The position numbers and the translations under genes are program-made. Shown here one piece after another: positions 24,686 through 34,443 of a stretch of 51,347 bases of DNA. Under the pieces are notes generated by a model. It was not told the DNA's origin and did no database searches. It worked only from the letters and a program-made list of their open reading frames with translations. Origin of the DNA: Nostoc sp. FACHB-973 (GTDB taxonomy: Bacteria; Cyanobacteriota; Cyanobacteriia; Cyanobacteriales; Nostocaceae); NCBI RefSeq assembly GCF_014698115.1, contig NZ_JACJSJ010000056.1:1-51347 (forward strand), in the 5' to 3' direction. Within the stretch, counting starts at the first letter, position 1; every line of letters starts with the position of its first letter.

Positions 24686-27600
24686 ATGAGCGATCGCACA
24701 AAGATACACCCCAAAAAGGGCGATAAATCAACTGTTCCCAATCCCTCGCTTGTCTCACCAACGACCCCAACATTGGCGAATCCCACGCCTAGTTTTGGTT
24801 TACAGCCAAATACAGCTTTGCCAGAATCATCGGCTCAGGAGTCATCAAACCAGCAAGATACTGAGTCTGCTCCTCAGCAGTCGCTGGAGGGAGAAGCTTT
24901 CAAACAAGAGCCTCTGGCACACGATATTAGTCGAATCTCATTCCGTCCACAGGCAAAACTCTCAACGAGTCAATTCAGAGATCCTCTTGATCGAGATGAC
25001 GATTTTAGTGACATTTCGATGTTGCCAGTGCAAGCTCAAATGAGGGTGAGTCAGCCACAAAGCCTCTACGAACAACAAGCTGATTGGGCTGTGGATGAAG
25101 TGATGCCAATGCAAATTCCAGAGTCAAACGAGGCTGTGGTAATGCGATCGCTCAGGGAAAACCTATCCCCCAAATATGCTGCTAAACAGGAAGATAATAT
25201 CATCCAACGAGATGAAACCAATAGTCTACAGCCTCCTGCCAACGGTCAACAGACTCCTCCTTCGCCACAGCCCACTACCACTACAAATCAAACGGCGCAG
25301 GATTCCAGCCCCAGCCTAGATCCAAAGATACAGGACTTCGCCCTGGAACAGTTGGAGCAGCAGTTAGTTCCCGAAACCATTGAATCGGCTCTGGGGCAAA
25401 TCGACCTGAGCGGATTGCCTATTTCAGATAACCCCCCCAACCCACCCGACAATACAAGCTCAACAACCAATCTGTTTGCGACTCTATCGCCCACTCAAAC
25501 AGCTTCCTCTCCATCTGAGGAGACCAACGGCTCGGATCTAATTCTCAGACAAGCAACTCCTCCAGCCGCTTCTCCCCCACCTGCAAGTGCAGATCCAGAT
25601 CCTAATCCGCCCAAAAATGCCACCACAGGGGATTTGTTGCGGGCGATTATGGCTGTTCCGGCAATTAATAGCGGACTTATTTCCCTACGAACCCAAGCGA
25701 GCGAGCGTATTACTCAAGACTGGTCGCGGCTGAACACGGGTGAGCAGATTGGTGTGGTGAGTACAACGGTCTTAATTGGCGCAGGTGTGCTGACCGGGGT
25801 TTTCTCTAATCCAGAGGCTCGACGATTTGCGTTAGACAAACTCAATGGACAAGTACTGCCTGTTCCGGGAGTCAACTGGTTGCACCTGGAACTGAATACG
25901 GGTGCCGATAATCTGATGCTGGGGATGCACCTTGATATCGGACGATTACTGCCGGCTAGTCTGGGTTTTGGGCCATCTTCTCCCAGTGCCATCGGCGGTC
26001 CTCCGCAGCCGGAACCCCTACCGGGTCAGCGGATGATTCAGCGGCAGGACGATGGCGCTGACACAGCTGCACAGGGGGCGATCGCCCAACGCATCGATGC
26101 GGCATCCGGTAGCGGCAGCAGACTGGATCATGGGGTTCAGCAGCATTTGGAGCCGCATTTAGGGGCAGATTTATCCAACGTGCGAATCCATACCGATAGC
26201 GAGGCAGATCAACTTTCTCAATCGGTGAATGCAGTTGCCTTCACCACAGGTCAGGATATTTTCTTTAGTTCCGGTAGCTACAACCCAACTTCCACAGAGG
26301 GACGGCATCTGATTGCCCATGAGGTGGTGCATACCGTACAGCAGGCAAATGGAGCCGTGGCAGGCACACCGACAGCAGAGGGGATTTCCATTAGCGATCC
26401 CTCCGATCCGTTTGAGCAAGAAGCGGAACAGGTAGCAGATCAAGTGATGCAAACTCCAAAACCAGAAATTTTGGGTAACCAGGTTGGCAAGGCATCACCT
26501 ACTTCCAAAGATTGGCTTGAGCCTCTAGTGGGAAGTTTTCCAGAGAATGTGCAACGTCAAAAGGGTGGTGAAGCCGACACTGAAGAATCGCTGACCCAAT
26601 TGCTACCAGGTCAAGTATCGAGAAAGACAGAATCCGTTGATCGACAACCAGTTCAACGAAGCGCAAAAGATGAAATAGTTATACAGCGATCGGCAGTTGA
26701 TGATCTTTTCAGTTATCTGAGAACAGGTAACGCGATCGCTGATTTCGTTCTTGGTGTAGTCGCAGGGATACTTGAGTGGATTGAGAACTTAATTAGAGGC
26801 CTGATCAGTCTTGCAGGGGGTTTACTGGAACTTCTCGCTGAGGCAGATAGAGGTAATATCTGGGCAAGCTTGGGAGTCATTGGACTAATTGTCCTGATTG
26901 TCCTAGCCTGTGCTTTCCCTGAAGTCTCAGTTCCCATATTAGTGGGTGTTGGGATTGTAATGGGAGCTCTAAACCTGGCATATCACATAGTCATGCTTTT
27001 TAATCCTTTAATTAGTGCCTATGAAAAAGGAAAACATTTGGGCAAAGCATTAATTGAAGGCTTACTTATTTTTGTCAGCGTACTAGAAATTCTTCAGTTT
27101 GCCAAAGCATTCAGGACTATCTCTGAATTGACAGAAGGTGCTGGAGCAATGCAAAAAATGCGTTGGATTATGCAACTGCGGCGCTTTGGAAGCATAGAGG
27201 CCAGTCTGGCAGTTTTAGATGAAGTCAAGGATGTTGATAAAGCCATTCAATTGATTGAGCTTGCTAAGAATTCCGAAAAAGCTTTGGAGTTAATTAGAGC
27301 AGAAAGAAATATTGATACCTTATTAGAAATTCTTCGGATTGAAGGAATTACAGTTGATAATGCCCTGCGACTGCTAGGCAAGCCAGGCATGACTGGAAGT
27401 ATTTTAAAGAATTTTCTTCGTAAGACTGATGGTAGTTCTAGGATGACTGTAGCCGAACTAGAGCAACTTCTAAGTCACAGTAAAATTGCAGATAACGTCG
27501 CTCAACTGCAAAGTTTAATTAATCACGCTAAGGTTCAAAACTTTGTCCAACTTCAAGAATTATTAAACAATTCTAAGGTCAGCACAGCTGCTGAACTTGA

Positions 27601-28744
27601 AGGGTTGTTAAACAGCACTAAAATTACTACAGTTGCTGAACTTCAAAGTTTGTTAAGTAACACCAAAATTACGACTGCTGCTGAACTTCAAAGTTTGTTA
27701 AATAACGCCAAAATTACTACAGTTGCTGAACTTGAAGGTTTGTTAAATAACACCAAAATTACGACTGCTGCTGAACTTCAAAGTTTGTTAAATAACACCA
27801 AAATTACGACTGCTGCTGAACTTGAAGGTTTGTTAAATAACGCCAAAATTACGACTGCTGCTGAACTTGAAGGTTTGTTAAATAACGCCAAAATTACGAC
27901 TGCTGCTGAACTCAGTCCCCTTCTAGACAGTTACGCAGTTGGATCGTTACAGCAACTGCTTGCTCTACCCGAAATAACAGCTGCGTTACTTAATCGCTTG
28001 GCGCAGGTACTCCGCCAACTGGGACTCGAAAGCAGCAGTTTTAGCGATACGTCTCTAGCTGGGTTTGCGAATCCTGACGTTTTAAGTGAACTCGAAGCTG
28101 TGTCTTCATTGCAAGCCTCTCGGCAAGTCATTGGGGTCGAGGATTGGATGCAATTCAACGCCCAAAAAGGGCTACCAGAATTGCTGGATACACTGAGCGA
28201 GTTGCGTGAAGCAAGACGTTTGGCGGCTGAAAATCCAGGGTCGGTAGTTCGAGTCGCTCGGGAGACACAAGCTCCCGTTCGTCCTGGCACAAATGAGCCA
28301 ATGCCAGAACACGATTTGAGTGTAGAAACTCCGGGTGGAGCCGTGCAGCGAACGGTCGAGTTGGCACGAATTGAATCACCCGTTTCACAAGTGAGCGACT
28401 TGACAGGAGGGGTGCGCCATGCTGCTGACAAAGTGGTAAAACGGGCAAGTGAAGGTCAACCGATTCCGGGGTTACATGATGCAACCATTGATATGGAACT
28501 TAATGTCGGAAGGCAACCACTACGAGGTAATATGACCCGAGAAATATTAGATGACGGTACGGTTAATATCATTGCGGGGAATGGCAACGTAGTGCGTACT
28601 GAGAATTTGTTTGAGCAGTTTACTACTAATCTTTCAAACATCGCAAATAACGATCAACTAAGCCGAGTTACTCTAGTTAATCGACAAGGAAATGTAGTAG
28701 CGTTGTACGAGCGAGTAGGCGCGACTTGGACACGTGTGAGGTAA
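24686..28744 (+). CDS. DUF4157 protein, probable injection-system toxin with unrecognised C-terminal domain
   Basis: A protein of 1352 residues from the ATG at 24686 (a TTG at 24677 is possible). The N-terminus is disordered and Pro/Ser/Gln-rich and has the PTTPTLANPTPSFG-type leader seen in cyanobacterial DUF4157 proteins. DUF4157 spans about 478-556 with the zinc-peptidase-like motif HEVVH at 545-549. A strongly hydrophobic helical block covers about 680-810. About ten 15-residue repeats (TAAELEGLLNNAKIT) lie at 921-1080. The last ~165 residues form a separate domain; Asp1210 and Glu1225 in HDLSV and VELARI loosely recall a PD-(D/E)XK nuclease core. DUF4157 proteins are known cargo of extracellular contractile injection systems. 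No injection-system gene is in the window. Confidence 0.85.
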   Translation: MSDRTKIHPKKGDKSTVPNPSLVSPTTPTLANPTPSFGLQPNTALPESSAQESSNQQDTESAPQQSLEGEAFKQEPLAHDISRISFRPQAKLSTSQFRDPLDRDDDFSDISMLPVQAQMRVSQPQSLYEQQADWAVDEVMPMQIPESNEAVVMRSLRENLSPKYAAKQEDNIIQRDETNSLQPPANGQQTPPSPQPTTTTNQTAQDSSPSLDPKIQDFALEQLEQQLVPETIESALGQIDLSGLPISDNPPNPPDNTSSTTNLFATLSPTQTASSPSEETNGSDLILRQATPPAASPPPASADPDPNPPKNATTGDLLRAIMAVPAINSGLISLRTQASERITQDWSRLNTGEQIGVVSTTVLIGAGVLTGVFSNPEARRFALDKLNGQVLPVPGVNWLHLELNTGADNLMLGMHLDIGRLLPASLGFGPSSPSAIGGPPQPEPLPGQRMIQRQDDGADTAAQGAIAQRIDAASGSGSRLDHGVQQHLEPHLGADLSNVRIHTDSEADQLSQSVNAVAFTTGQDIFFSSGSYNPTSTEGRHLIAHEVVHTVQQANGAVAGTPTAEGISISDPSDPFEQEAEQVADQVMQTPKPEILGNQVGKASPTSKDWLEPLVGSFPENVQRQKGGEADTEESLTQLLPGQVSRKTESVDRQPVQRSAKDEIVIQRSAVDDLFSYLRTGNAIADFVLGVVAGILEWIENLIRGLISLAGGLLELLAEADRGNIWASLGVIGLIVLIVLACAFPEVSVPILVGVGIVMGALNLAYHIVMLFNPLISAYEKGKHLGKALIEGLLIFVSVLEILQFAKAFRTISELTEGAGAMQKMRWIMQLRRFGSIEASLAVLDEVKDVDKAIQLIELAKNSEKALELIRAERNIDTLLEILRIEGITVDNALRLLGKPGMTGSILKNFLRKTDGSSRMTVAELEQLLSHSKIADNVAQLQSLINHAKVQNFVQLQELLNNSKVSTAAELEGLLNSTKITTVAELQSLLSNTKITTAAELQSLLNNAKITTVAELEGLLNNTKITTAAELQSLLNNTKITTAAELEGLLNNAKITTAAELEGLLNNAKITTAAELSPLLDSYAVGSLQQLLALPEITAALLNRLAQVLRQLGLESSSFSDTSLAGFANPDVLSELEAVSSLQASRQVIGVEDWMQFNAQKGLPELLDTLSELREARRLAAENPGSVVRVARETQAPVRPGTNEPMPEHDLSVETPGGAVQRTVELARIESPVSQVSDLTGGVRHAADKVVKRASEGQPIPGLHDATIDMELNVGRQPLRGNMTREILDDGTVNIIAGNGNVVRTENLFEQFTTNLSNIANNDQLSRVTLVNRQGNVVALYERVGATWTRVR
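27446..27925 (+). repeat. In-gene 45-bp tandem repeats
   Basis: About ten units of 45 bases (one of 48) plus a partial copy encode xAELxxLLxxxKITT. Units 4-10 are nearly identical at DNA level, while the first three are diverged, indicating recent expansion at the 3' side. Confidence 0.9.
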
Positions 28745-28746
28745 GT

Positions 28747-29463
28747 ATGAGTCAGATTTTTATTCACGATTTTCCAGGGAAGCAGATTCAATTGCAATAT
28801 CTCGCACCTAATGAAATAGAAACTCAACTCGACTTGGCAAAGCTAGCGCTGGACTATGTTTTTTTGCTTTCTGAGAACCTTTTTGAGCTACTTTCGGTTG
28901 ACCTTTGGCTGACCTATTGTGACCCCGAATTGAATGATTACCCATTAAGCGAACCCACTCCTCCCCATCCTTTCTGGTTACTCCAGCATCGGAATTTGCC
29001 ACTAGGTGTAGAAGTTACTCCTGCCTGGGAAAGGGAAATCATTACTCTTGGCGATACTCTCTCGCAAACGCCAATTCTCGATTGGATTGCCGTAGCGTTT
29101 GAGCAATCTTGTAGCGGTGAAACTGAATATTCATTAGGATGGCAAGAACTGTTATTTAGAACAACACGAGCTCGCCTTCCGGTTCAGGATATGACCGAGA
29201 CCACGCTACGTGTCTCTCAAGGATATGGACAAATTGAGTACCCAGTAGAACACGATAAAGATAGCTTCTGGATTTCAGGACCGAGAACCAACAAAACGCT
29301 CACACCTCCCATCGACGTGCGGATCACGAACGAAGCAGGGCTACTGACCCTAGAACTAGGATTACATTGGTCTTTGTGGACAGAGCCGTCAGAAGCAGGA
29401 TACTTCAAGGTCGAGCAGGCAATTGAGCGTCTACTCGGTGAAGCTTGGAGGCGTCTTCCATAA
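28747..29463 (+). CDS. Hypothetical protein, candidate immunity protein for the DUF4157 toxin
   Basis: A 238-residue protein from the ATG at 28747, two bases after the stop of the DUF4157 gene (the frame extends to 28726 inside that gene). It has no signal peptide or membrane helix, and is acidic and Trp-rich (DLWLTYCDPELND; HPFWLLQHRNLPLG; LGLHWSLWTEPSEAG). I recognise no family. The tight coupling, soluble acidic character and position immediately downstream of a polymorphic-toxin-like C-terminus fit an immunity protein, but a role in toxin loading or folding is also possible. Transcription continues into an intergenic stretch containing HIP1 sites. Confidence 0.75.
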   Translation: MSQIFIHDFPGKQIQLQYLAPNEIETQLDLAKLALDYVFLLSENLFELLSVDLWLTYCDPELNDYPLSEPTPPHPFWLLQHRNLPLGVEVTPAWEREIITLGDTLSQTPILDWIAVAFEQSCSGETEYSLGWQELLFRTTRARLPVQDMTETTLRVSQGYGQIEYPVEHDKDSFWISGPRTNKTLTPPIDVRITNEAGLLTLELGLHWSLWTEPSEAGYFKVEQAIERLLGEAWRRLP

Positions 29464-29688
29464 GCATTATGTTGCTCTAAATTGCGATCGCTCATCCTTT
29501 GAATTAAGATGCGATGGTGGACGTTGTTGAGACACTTTGAGAGGAAGGGCGATCGCTTGCTAAGATTGGAGGATTGATACAGAATGTCTGGATTCGGTAA
29601 TCAGGAAGGCAAAACAGCGATCGCAAGACTTCAAAAACTCAAATTCCTCTTGAATCAAAAACAGGTTAAAATCCTCGACAGACAATTC

Positions 29689-30612
29689 TTAGAATTCTTC
29701 ATTGAACTCTTCGCTCCCTTCAATTAACTTCATTGCTTCTCCACTCGAACCATATAACTCAACAAACCTTTTAAACAGCAACCCAGTTTCGTGATTGGAA
29801 ATTCGATTTGAATTGAATAAACGCTGTATATTTCTCTCAGCTAAGGCTTTTAAATACGGCAAGTCTTCAAACAGTGTCAAACAAGAAGCAAAATGTAAGA
29901 TTATTTGCAATAATGGCTTTGGCCATTCTAGGTCACTATAAATGTCTATAAACAATTGATGTTCTGAGTCACTTAATGGGAAGACATTAAAAATAACAAT
30001 TATTCTTTTGTTATCGTAGACTGGAATACTCAGTTCAACAGTGTATGGAGTATGCAATATTAAATCTACCTCCACAATTGGTTGTCGCCAAATTCTTAAA
30101 GGATTAGCGGGTGAATCCAAGATTGTTTGAAATTTAATTATCCCACCTATACTTGTGGTTTGGAAGTGGCTAATATTTAGAATTTTCAGGTTATTCAGGC
30201 TAAATTTATGAACTGTTTCTAAATGTTTTAAACTCAATAAATGATAAATTTGGCAAACATAGGGAAAAGGTAAAATATACTCCTGGCTAATCATATGTAG
30301 CTTTTTTATTTTCAGCTTTTCAGCTTGAATACGATAGAGATATTCTTGATATTGACCGGGGCTTAAATCATTGCTGTTAAAGCTTTCGCCTGGTTTTAGA
30401 TATAACCAACTCAAAAAAAAGAAAGATGCTATAAATAGTTGAGATATTTCTACAGTCGATACATAGCCATCAGCAAATATAGCTATACTTCTATCAGTTA
30501 TGCCAAAGAGCCAAGACGGAATTCCAAATAGCCAAATTCCACTTTTAATTTTATCTATTAAAATTGCAATATCAACTTCTATCGATGGGTTTTTAGATTG
30601 ACTGACACTCAT
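29689..30612 (-). CDS. Hypothetical protein, unknown family
   Basis: A 307-residue frame from the ATG at 30612. A hydrophobic N-terminal half-segment (SGIWLFGIPSWLFGITDR) and one likely membrane helix near residues 57-72 (LFIASFFFLSWLYL) precede a soluble domain of alternating strands (PIVEVDLILHTPYTVELSIPV; KRIIVIFNVFPLS) and an acidic C-terminus (EGSEEFNEEF). I do not recognise the family. It is convergent with the candidate immunity gene, with 225 bases between them. AT-rich codon use contrasts with the adjacent toxin gene. Confidence 0.7.
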   Translation of the reverse strand: MSVSQSKNPSIEVDIAILIDKIKSGIWLFGIPSWLFGITDRSIAIFADGYVSTVEISQLFIASFFFLSWLYLKPGESFNSNDLSPGQYQEYLYRIQAEKLKIKKLHMISQEYILPFPYVCQIYHLLSLKHLETVHKFSLNNLKILNISHFQTTSIGGIIKFQTILDSPANPLRIWRQPIVEVDLILHTPYTVELSIPVYDNKRIIVIFNVFPLSDSEHQLFIDIYSDLEWPKPLLQIILHFASCLTLFEDLPYLKALAERNIQRLFNSNRISNHETGLLFKRFVELYGSSGEAMKLIEGSEEFNEEF

Positions 30613-31326
30613 TTTTTTGATATTAAATTCGTCAAAAGTATTATGGAATGGGCTTTTTAAGGATTTGAAATTGTTGCTCTATTTACGCCGTGGCGTACTA
30701 TGAATCTCCTACTTACACTTATCCTAAGCAAGACTAATACTAATACCCTCTGTCTTGAGCTGGAGATATAAGTCATATTTATCTGTATTTATATAGAAAT
30801 AATCAAATTAAAATTTCCTAAATATGACTTAAAATACAAATTTTTCTATTTCTATATGTATGTTGTTCATTTAGTAAAAGTCTTTGTCAATTATGCTGCT
30901 CAATCATTCAAAATTGTATCGTTTGATGCATATATACAATACACGATCGCTCTATACTAGAATTATTAACTCATTTAAAAATTCAAATTATCTCTATATC
31001 AAAATAAATATATCTTTAGATAAAATAGTTTATTTTTCCTGACATGAGAAAATATCTATTTCTCTAGAATGAATACTTAATGAAGCATGAGAAATAAAAA
31101 CTTAGAATTGGCGAGTAATAAATTATAAAGTTTCTCTATTATATGTAAAAGAATAACAATATAAATTGTGCTGGTTATAATTTTCAAAAGAAACACTTGA
31201 ATGAATCAGGAAAGTCCTGTTTGATGACGCATCTGTGACAATTACGGTAGAAGCCGTATAATTGCTACTGTTAACGCTGTATGATTTTTGAATATTTTCG
31301 CTTAGATTTTCTTCAAGACCTTAGCA
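30613..31326. other. Very AT-rich intergenic region, no gene seen
   Basis: About 700 bases with A/T runs and no credible frame. It contains the promoter region of the hypothetical gene at 29689-30612 (minus) and of the acetyltransferase (plus). I see no riboswitch or repeat; a small RNA cannot be excluded by eye. Confidence 0.55.
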
Positions 31327-31830
31327 ATGATGATTCGCCATGCGATTGAAACCGACTTACCCACAATTGTGGCAATTTACAATGCGGCAATTCCTAGCCG
31401 CATGGCAACAGCTGATTTAGAGGCGGTATCTGTGGAAAGTCGCCTTGCTTGGTTCAGGGGGCGATCGCCTTCACATCGTCCACTCTGGGTAATCGAAGTA
31501 GAAGGAGTAATTGCTGGGTGGCTGAGTTTCCAATCCTTTTATGGGCGACCTGCTTATAGTACAACTGGTGAAATTAGTATTTACATAGCGCCTGCCTTTC
31601 ATCGGCGTGGTTTAGGAAAGCAACTTTTAGCACAAGCAATTCAAGAAAGTTCTAGTTTGGGTTTAAAAACTCTAGTGTGCTTCATTTTTGCCCACAATCA
31701 ACCCAGTTTAAAGTTATTTCAAACATTTGGGTTTCAACAGTGGGGATATTTGCCTAAAGTTGCAGAACTTGACGGTGTTGAACGAGACTTAGTTATTATG
31801 GGACTCCGAACTAATCAACCTGTTACTTAA
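31327..31830 (+). CDS. GNAT N-acetyltransferase, phosphinothricin acetyltransferase-like
   Basis: A 167-residue GNAT protein. The N-terminus (IRHAIETDLPTIVAIYNAAI) and the middle (GEISIYIAPAFHRRGLGKQL) match the phosphinothricin/methionine-sulfone acetyltransferase subfamily; RRGLGK is the acetyl-CoA pyrophosphate-binding loop. The C-terminal VCFIFAHNQPSLKLFQTFGF is also typical. Likely substrates are amino-acid analogues such as methionine sulfoximine or sulfone, but this is not certain. Two ATGs (31327, 31330) are possible starts. A single-gene unit. Confidence 0.85.
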   Translation: MMIRHAIETDLPTIVAIYNAAIPSRMATADLEAVSVESRLAWFRGRSPSHRPLWVIEVEGVIAGWLSFQSFYGRPAYSTTGEISIYIAPAFHRRGLGKQLLAQAIQESSSLGLKTLVCFIFAHNQPSLKLFQTFGFQQWGYLPKVAELDGVERDLVIMGLRTNQPVT

Positions 31831-31898
31831 TTACAATATTCTCGAATATATTTCACCAATCCAAAATTTAAAATCTAAAATCCAAAATCCTATTACAT

Positions 31899-32099
31899 CT
31901 AACGCGGTTTAGGTTCAGGAATTGGACGCCCTAAATCCTTAGCTGTTTCTATCCACTCTTGCATTACGATTTCTACATTATACAGAGCTTCTTGATAAGT
32001 CTCGCCATCAGCGGCACACCCTGGTAATTCTGGTACTTCGGCAATAAAAGCTTCATTTTCCCTACTCCAGTAGAGAATAATTTCATAGCGAAATCTCAT
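31899..32099 (-). CDS. hicB: HicB-type antitoxin
   Basis: A 66-residue protein with the HicB partial RNase H fold: FIAEVPELPGCAADGETYQEALYNVEIVMQEWI in pieces matches the family core. No C-terminal DNA-binding domain follows, so this is the short single-domain form. It should bind and neutralise HicA. It starts within the end of hicA (17-base overlap), so the pair is translationally coupled. Confidence 0.88.
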   Translation of the reverse strand: MRFRYEIILYWSRENEAFIAEVPELPGCAADGETYQEALYNVEIVMQEWIETAKDLGRPIPEPKPR

Positions 32100-32349
32100 T
32101 TTTACTTCCTAGCTGATACTTAATAATTACTGCACGAACTTGTTTAACTTGATAGCTTTTGGCTTTTCCTCTTTTGTGTTGTAAATTTAATATTTCCTCA
32201 ACACCATCTTTGACAAAAATACGATGATCGCCACGAATCCGTTCATCAAAGCCTAGTTTGTATAAGAGTTGCCACAATTGGGCAAAAGGGATGTCTGTAT
32301 CAGAAGTCCCAGAGAGGATTTTTCCTAAGATTTTGTCTTGCTGACTCAC
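32083..32349 (-). CDS. hicA: HicA-type mRNA interferase toxin
   Basis: An 88-residue protein from a GTG start. It has the dsRBD-like HicA fold with the catalytic His in RGDHRIFVKDG and the preceding LLYKLGFDERI helix. HicA cleaves mRNA on or off the ribosome, arresting growth when HicB is lost. At 88 residues it is a little longer than typical HicA (about 60-80). The toxin gene comes first, overlapping hicB. Confidence 0.85.
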   Translation of the reverse strand: MSQQDKILGKILSGTSDTDIPFAQLWQLLYKLGFDERIRGDHRIFVKDGVEEILNLQHKRGKAKSYQVKQVRAVIIKYQLGSKNEISL

Positions 32350-32709
32350 GTTTTTCTGACTGTCTGAATATTTCTATAGTCTCATATTTTTTAAAAAAAT
32401 TGTTGATGCCAAGAAAAAAACGAGTCTTATTTGGGCGATGTCTACGACAAGCTCAAATACACACTTGTTATTTTTTATCAATTAAGCAGATATCAAGCCC
32501 TGTTTTGATTAATAAACTAGATCCGCTTATTTGATATATATGGAAAAATTGCTCTTTTGTTATTTGAATAACACGGACGAAGTTAAAATAATTCGTAATT
32601 CGTAATTCGTAATTCGTAATTACTTTTTGTAACGGGGATTTAACCCCGACACAAAACGTTCTGCCTGTAGAGGCAGGGGAATTAAACTGAACATATTTTG
32701 TTAATGTCT
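32350..32709. repeat. Intergenic region with AATTCGT tandem repeat
   Basis: About four tandem copies of the 7-base unit AATTCGT occur near 32590-32620. A hairpin-like ACGGGGATTTAACCCCG lies at about 32633-32649. An 81-codon frame on the minus strand runs through the repeat and is not credible. Confidence 0.65.
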
Positions 32710-33765
32710 TCATTTAATTCTTACTTGGTTGTAAATTAATATATCTGTTGCTAAAAGAAAAAAGAATAAAATACCTTGAAACATTCCAGCTAAAGCTAAA
32801 GGAAGTCCCAATTTAATCTGTACTAATTCGCTGCCTACATACAAAAGTGCTATGAGTAAACTGGATAAAATAATACCGAATGGATTTAATCGACCGATAA
32901 AAGCGGCAATGATGGCAGTATAACCATAGCCAGGAGAAATGCTAGGGCGTAGTTGACCAATGGGGCCTAGAACTTCGCACACACCAGCTAAACCTGCTAA
33001 TCCACCGCTAATTAAAAGAGTTAGCCAAATAATGCGATCGCTCTCTATTCCAGCATATACCGCTGCCTTTGCGCTAGAACCAATTACCCGCACACTAAAA
33101 CCAAAAAATGTTTGTCGCAATACTCCCCAAATTAACACTGCTGCCACAACTCCTAAAATTACACCCAAATGCAACCTTGTACCAGCAATTAATGGTTGTA
33201 AGCTAGCAAATTCCCCAAAGGGTGCAGATTCAGGAAAGTTAAATCCTTGGGGGTCTTTTAATACCCCATGTACTAAATAGTTTAAAACAGAAATTGCTAT
33301 ATAATTTAACATCAAAGTTGTCAGAATTTCATTAGCATGAAATCGCACCTTCAAAAAAGCAGAAATACTTGCCCAAATTGCACCACCCAACACACCAGCT
33401 ATTAAGCTAAGTAGCAATAAACTATAATTATTAATGCTAGGAAATCCTAAAGCTACAGCACTACCAAAAATCGCACCAATAGTAAACTGTCCTTCTGCAC
33501 CAATATTCCACACCTTACCTTGAAAACACACCGATAAACCAACAGCAATTAATAAAATTGGTGCTGCTTTGACAGTTAATTCTGACAATCCATAAAAGCT
33601 AGTTAAGGGCGAAATTAATAAAGTTTGTAAAGCAGCAACAGGGGGCTTACCCAATAAACCAAATAATACAAATCCTAAAATCACCGTTGCCAGTAGTGCA
33701 ACCAGAGGTGATAACACTTGCCATATTTTTGACGGGACACTACGCGGTTCTAGTTGAATGACCAT
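32710..33765 (-). CDS. ABC transporter permease, nucleoside/sugar type (NupB/YufP-like)
   Basis: A 351-residue membrane protein with about ten hydrophobic segments. The family core SVCFQGKVWNIGAEGQFTIG and FHANEILTTLMLNYIA identify the branched-chain/BPD_transp_2 permeases of nucleoside importers (NupB, YufP, BmpC operons). A second permease of the NupC/YufQ type, an ATPase and a Bmp lipoprotein are expected but not adjacent; the remaining genes must be elsewhere. The likely substrate is a nucleoside or purine base, by family only. Confidence 0.85.
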   Translation of the reverse strand: MVIQLEPRSVPSKIWQVLSPLVALLATVILGFVLFGLLGKPPVAALQTLLISPLTSFYGLSELTVKAAPILLIAVGLSVCFQGKVWNIGAEGQFTIGAIFGSAVALGFPSINNYSLLLLSLIAGVLGGAIWASISAFLKVRFHANEILTTLMLNYIAISVLNYLVHGVLKDPQGFNFPESAPFGEFASLQPLIAGTRLHLGVILGVVAAVLIWGVLRQTFFGFSVRVIGSSAKAAVYAGIESDRIIWLTLLISGGLAGLAGVCEVLGPIGQLRPSISPGYGYTAIIAAFIGRLNPFGIILSSLLIALLYVGSELVQIKLGLPLALAGMFQGILFFFLLATDILIYNQVRIK

Positions 33766-33912
33766 AAATATAAATTAGGCAGGAATTTTACCAAAACAGC
33801 AACATTGGCGTCATTCGTCAGAATTGAGCGTGAATTCTGTACGATTCTTGGATGATTGATTCTGACTTCTGAATTCTTCTTCAATTCTGAATTCTGCTGT
33901 AAAATGTGCTGC

Positions 33913-34425
33913 ATGAAGCGAAAATTGCAACAATATTTTTGGCATTGTGTCCTAGTAGTCCTTCTAGCATTAACTGTATGTGGATGGTGTGTCGATTCAG
34001 CACAAGCGCTGCTGCGTCAACATCATGACTCGCCTAATGTATTACGGTACCATTCGCAAGTATCTATCAAAGATGAATTTGGATATGCTTGGCAAGTGCT
34101 ACTGTTCAAACAAAATTACAACAATCCAGTCAAAGACTTACGGTTGCGCTTAGTTGCTTTTCCTGGTGTTGTTGAAGTTGCTCACCCCCAACCATTGTTA
34201 ATTGAGACAGCAGGGGGAAAATTGTTGAGTGCATCGGATGCATACGCCCTAACTGCACCCGCACCGAATGTAGGCGAATACAACTTCACGAATGTCTTAG
34301 CTAAATTGCCAACAACCGATGCACTCAAACTTTATGTGCCAATCTCTAGTAGACAGCCATTAGTTCTCAATATACCTAAGACTGTAGTCATCGAGTGGCA
34401 ATGGCTGGTAACAGAGATTGATTGA
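33913..34425 (+). CDS. DUF3122 exported protein
   Basis: A protein of 170 residues from the ATG at 33913; the frame extends to a TTG at 33856 through a repeat-like segment that I exclude. A Sec signal peptide covers about residues 1-33 (WHCVLVVLLALTVCGWCVDSAQA). The mature part (VSIKDEFGYAWQVLLFKQ; LRLVAFPGVVEVAHPQPLLIET) matches the cyanobacterial DUF3122 family of unknown function, found in the periplasm or thylakoid lumen. It is monocistronic. Confidence 0.82.
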   Translation: MKRKLQQYFWHCVLVVLLALTVCGWCVDSAQALLRQHHDSPNVLRYHSQVSIKDEFGYAWQVLLFKQNYNNPVKDLRLRLVAFPGVVEVAHPQPLLIETAGGKLLSASDAYALTAPAPNVGEYNFTNVLAKLPTTDALKLYVPISSRQPLVLNIPKTVVIEWQWLVTEID

Positions 34426-34443
34426 TGAAATCAAATTCTATCC

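Noticed and set aside
29584..29727. A 47-residue plus-strand frame (MSGFGNQEGK...) after the candidate immunity gene
   Set aside because: No ribosome site, overlaps the end of the opposite-strand gene and has no recognisable features.
24686..30612. A complete contractile injection system locus
   Set aside because: No sheath, tube, baseplate, LysM or AAA+ loader genes occur nearby; only the cargo-type protein is present.
32468..32713. An 81-residue frame after the nucleoside-type permease, starting in an ATGA overlap
   Set aside because: It translates the AATTCGT tandem repeat (NYELRITNY) and lacks any domain; the overlap is coincidental.
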